Assembly (NCBI GenBank): GCA_003168265.1
Contig: PMSV01000024.1
Location: 310,001 to 374,000 of the forward strand
Source: Chitinophagaceae bacterium
Lineage (GTDB): Bacteria; Bacteroidota; Bacteroidia; Chitinophagales; Chitinophagaceae
Direction: 5' to 3'
Length of the DNA stretch: 64,000 nucleotides
The notes under the pieces were generated by a model that saw only the letters and a program-made list of their open reading frames with translations, was not told where the DNA came from and ran no database searches. The translations under genes were made by a program, and so were the position numbers. Of this stretch, positions 62,339 to 64,000 are shown one piece after another (positions within the stretch are counted from its first letter, which is position 1; the number at the start of each line of letters is the position of its first letter).

Positions 62339-63461
62339 TCATTCAGCCATCGTGATCGGTGCCGGAATAGTGGGAATAGCCACGGCAAGGGCACTAGCAG
62401 AACAAGGTTATTCAGTTAGTGTTTTTGAAAGATCTGAAAGGGCCGTTGGAGCTTCGATCCGGAATTTCGGCATGGTATGGCCTATCGGACAGCCTTCCGG
62501 AGCATTGTATGATCGTGCAAGGCGAAGCAGGGAGATCTGGACTGATATTTCTTCCCTTGGGGATATTTGGAGCGACCCGGTTGGAAGTTTACACCTGGCT
62601 TATCATCCGGACGAATGGCAGGTTTTGGTGGAATTGTATGAGAATTTTTCAAAGGAGGGTAGAAACGTTTCATTGCTCAGTCCAAAAAAATTGGCTGAAA
62701 AATCAGAGGCAGCAGTACTGGAAAACCTGATTGGAGGCCTCTACAGCGCTGATGAATTGATCGTCGACCCACGCGAAGCCCTCTCAGTTCTCCCTCTTTG
62801 GCTGAAGGAAAAATACAAAGTGGATTTTCATTGGAAGAAATGTGTCTCCTATATTTCAGACCAGACCGCCTATGTGGGTAATGAAGAAGAATACGAGGCA
62901 GATCTTATATTTATCTGCAGCGGAGCTGATCTCGAAACTCTCTATCCGGAAGAATACGTGAAACTTCCCTTGACGAAATGCAAGTTGCAAATGATGCGCA
63001 TGACCGCTCAGCCGGATGACTGGCGGATCGGACCCGCACTCTGCGGCGGCCTTTCCCTTGTCCATTACAAAAGCTTTGAGGCCGCTTCCTCCCTTCCTGC
63101 TTTGAAAAAAAGGTATGATAGAGAAATGGCCGACTACCTTGATTGGGGAATACATGTCATGGTTTCTCAAAATGCGGCGGGAGAACTTACAGTGGGAGAT
63201 TCTCACGAATATGCTCATACGCATGATCCCTTCGACAATGAATTGATAAATAAGATGATACTGGATTATCTGAAAAAATTCGCCAGGTTTAAAGATGAAC
63301 GCATCATGCAAACGTGGAATGGCATCTATCCAATACTTACCAATGGGGGAACCGATTGCTTTATAAGTCCGGATAGCAGTGTATATATCATCAATGCTGT
63401 GGGGGGTGCAGGCATGACACTTTCCTTCGGCCTTGCTGAAGAATTGGTGTCCGGACTCTGA
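62325..63461 (+). CDS. TIGR03364-like FAD-dependent oxidoreductase
   Basis: A 378-residue FAD oxidoreductase of the DAO (glycine/D-amino-acid oxidase) superfamily. The dinucleotide-binding motif is AIVIGAGIVGIATARALAEQ (residues 6-25), and NFGMVWPIGQPSGALYDRAR then SREIW is the segment typical of the TIGR03364 group. That group is often found next to phosphonate (PhnX-like phosphatase) genes in other bacteria. The C-terminal GGAGMTLSFGLAEELV is the FAD-binding end. The start overlaps DUF5690, consistent with a two-gene unit. A role in aminophosphonate breakdown is inferred from known associations only. Confidence 0.82.
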   Translation: MNMVNHSAIVIGAGIVGIATARALAEQGYSVSVFERSERAVGASIRNFGMVWPIGQPSGALYDRARRSREIWTDISSLGDIWSDPVGSLHLAYHPDEWQVLVELYENFSKEGRNVSLLSPKKLAEKSEAAVLENLIGGLYSADELIVDPREALSVLPLWLKEKYKVDFHWKKCVSYISDQTAYVGNEEEYEADLIFICSGADLETLYPEEYVKLPLTKCKLQMMRMTAQPDDWRIGPALCGGLSLVHYKSFEAASSLPALKKRYDREMADYLDWGIHVMVSQNAAGELTVGDSHEYAHTHDPFDNELINKMILDYLKKFARFKDERIMQTWNGIYPILTNGGTDCFISPDSSVYIINAVGGAGMTLSFGLAEELVSGL

Positions 63462-63555
63462 AAGGGATTTCGAATCCTTGAAAAAGGGTTATTTATCGGC
63501 TCTTTCACTTTCAGCTATTAAAACTGCCAAAAGGGGCAACTTCCCGGTTTATTTA

Positions 63556-63563
63556 TACTTTTG
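63556..63563 (+). promoter_or_regulatory. -7 promoter element of the PAP2 gene
   Basis: TACTTTTG matches TAnnTTTG exactly, 30 nt before the ATG at 63594. There is no 11-bp array in front of it. Confidence 0.4.
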
Positions 63564-63593
63564 CAGCCTTAATCAACAATAGATCCCACTTAG

Positions 63594-64000
63594 ATGCAAA
63601 AGCCAGGGAGTATTTTTTTGGAAAACAGGATCTTCTTCACAGGTTATATATTGTTTCTGGCAATCTCCCTGTTTTTTTTGCTGATTTACGCCAAAGTCCC
63701 CGGGTTTTTTTTGCTCAATGGATACCATAGCGGACCCCTTGATATGTTTTTTCTGATCTATACGAATGTAGGGGATGGTTTGTTTTCCATCGGGATCTTC
63801 CTGTTCCTTCTTTGGCTTAGAAAACCATCGCCAGGCTGGGAAATCGTCTTTGCCTTTTTGCTTTCCGGGTTGGCTGTGCAGATATTGAAAAATGCTTTTC
63901 CCATGCCCCGGCCCAGAACCCTGATCGGTGACGAACATTACAATTATTTTATCAAGGAAGTCACACATGTCGGATACGCGAGTTTTCCATCCGGACATAC
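63594..64000 (+). CDS. PAP2-superfamily membrane phosphatase (3' partial)
   Basis: The gene starts at ATG 63594 and runs off the window after 135 codons. The visible part has membrane helices near 13-33, about 48-72 and 80-98, and two of the three phosphatase motifs: KNAFPMPRPR (Lys and Arg of motif 1) and FPSGHT (motif 2, its His at the very end). The enzyme removes phosphate from phosphatidate, undecaprenyl diphosphate or similar lipid phosphates in the membrane. Its neighbours in the phosphate region make a lipid-phosphate role plausible but do not prove it. Confidence 0.85.
   Translation, partial: MQKPGSIFLENRIFFTGYILFLAISLFFLLIYAKVPGFFLLNGYHSGPLDMFFLIYTNVGDGLFSIGIFLFLLWLRKPSPGWEIVFAFLLSGLAVQILKNAFPMPRPRTLIGDEHYNYFIKEVTHVGYASFPSGH

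Noticed and set aside
1-64000. CRISPR arrays, rRNA or tRNA genes, and prophage modules
   Set aside because: None seen: no regularly spaced identical repeats, no rRNA-like blocks, no tRNA cloverleaf, no phage structural genes.

Overview
The window reads as chromosomal DNA of a Bacteroidota bacterium, most likely Chitinophagaceae or a close relative. The support is a SusC/SusD pair, a gliding lipoprotein GldH, BatD, a Bacteroidota-type mreBCD-pbp2-rodA cluster, an ECF sigma operon of the Bacteroidota type, almost no Shine-Dalgarno sequences, and many TAnnTTTG (-7) promoter elements. No rRNA, tRNA or CRISPR array was seen.

Layout. 1-9.3 kb: end of a membrane protein, dusB, a CPBP protease, cdsA and psd (phospholipid synthesis), a YjjG-like HAD phosphatase, an SDR, batD and a two-component system. 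9.3-20.3 kb: gldH, yicC, an rluE-like gene, an lpxD-like gene, then mostly minus-strand metabolic genes (CarboxypepD_reg-like protein, epimerase, 3-hydroxyacyl-CoA dehydrogenase, glutathione peroxidase, aldehyde dehydrogenase, DUF1080 protein, alpha/beta hydrolase) and plus-strand tadA. 20.4-27.3 kb: mreB-mreC-mreD-pbp2-rodA (rod-shape/elongasome) and an MBL-fold hydrolase. 27.4-34.4 kb, minus strand: ECF sigma operon, orphan transketolase C-terminal half, galE, rfbA, and a PiT phosphate transporter with its DUF47 partner. 34.4-46.5 kb: an accessory-looking segment with a membrane protein, a decayed secreted-protein gene, a PRC-barrel protein, an RND efflux operon (TolC-permease-adaptor), PPK2, DUF202, a serine hydrolase, a stop-interrupted zinc-ribbon gene and a transposase remnant. 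46.5-64 kb: a phosphate-centred region with an alkaline-phosphatase-superfamily gene, porin-pstSCAB-phoU, a glycosyltransferase plus PlcP/LpxH-like metallophosphoesterase pair, a SusC/SusD pair, DUF5690 plus TIGR03364-type oxidoreductase, and a truncated PAP2 phosphatase.

Main points. (1) Four promoters in the phosphate region (alkaline-phosphatase-like gene, porin-pst operon, metallophosphoesterase-glycosyltransferase pair, susCD) each carry TTAACA-like direct repeats with an 11-bp period, and in all four a repeat starts exactly 26 bp upstream of the -7 element. This looks like a Bacteroidota Pho box. It would join the pst system, a putative phospholipid-to-glycolipid remodelling pair (PlcP/Agt-like) and a SusCD importer in one phosphate-starvation regulon. 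(2) Four unrelated genes (yjjG-like, lpxD-like, CarboxypepD_reg-like and rfbA) share a conserved leader of about 75 nt that ends at the start codon, a candidate unrecognised cis-regulatory RNA or dispersed element. (3) A short Trp-Trp reading frame and an intrinsic terminator precede the rluE-like gene.

All calls come from reading the sequence and from memory of protein families. No database search was run.
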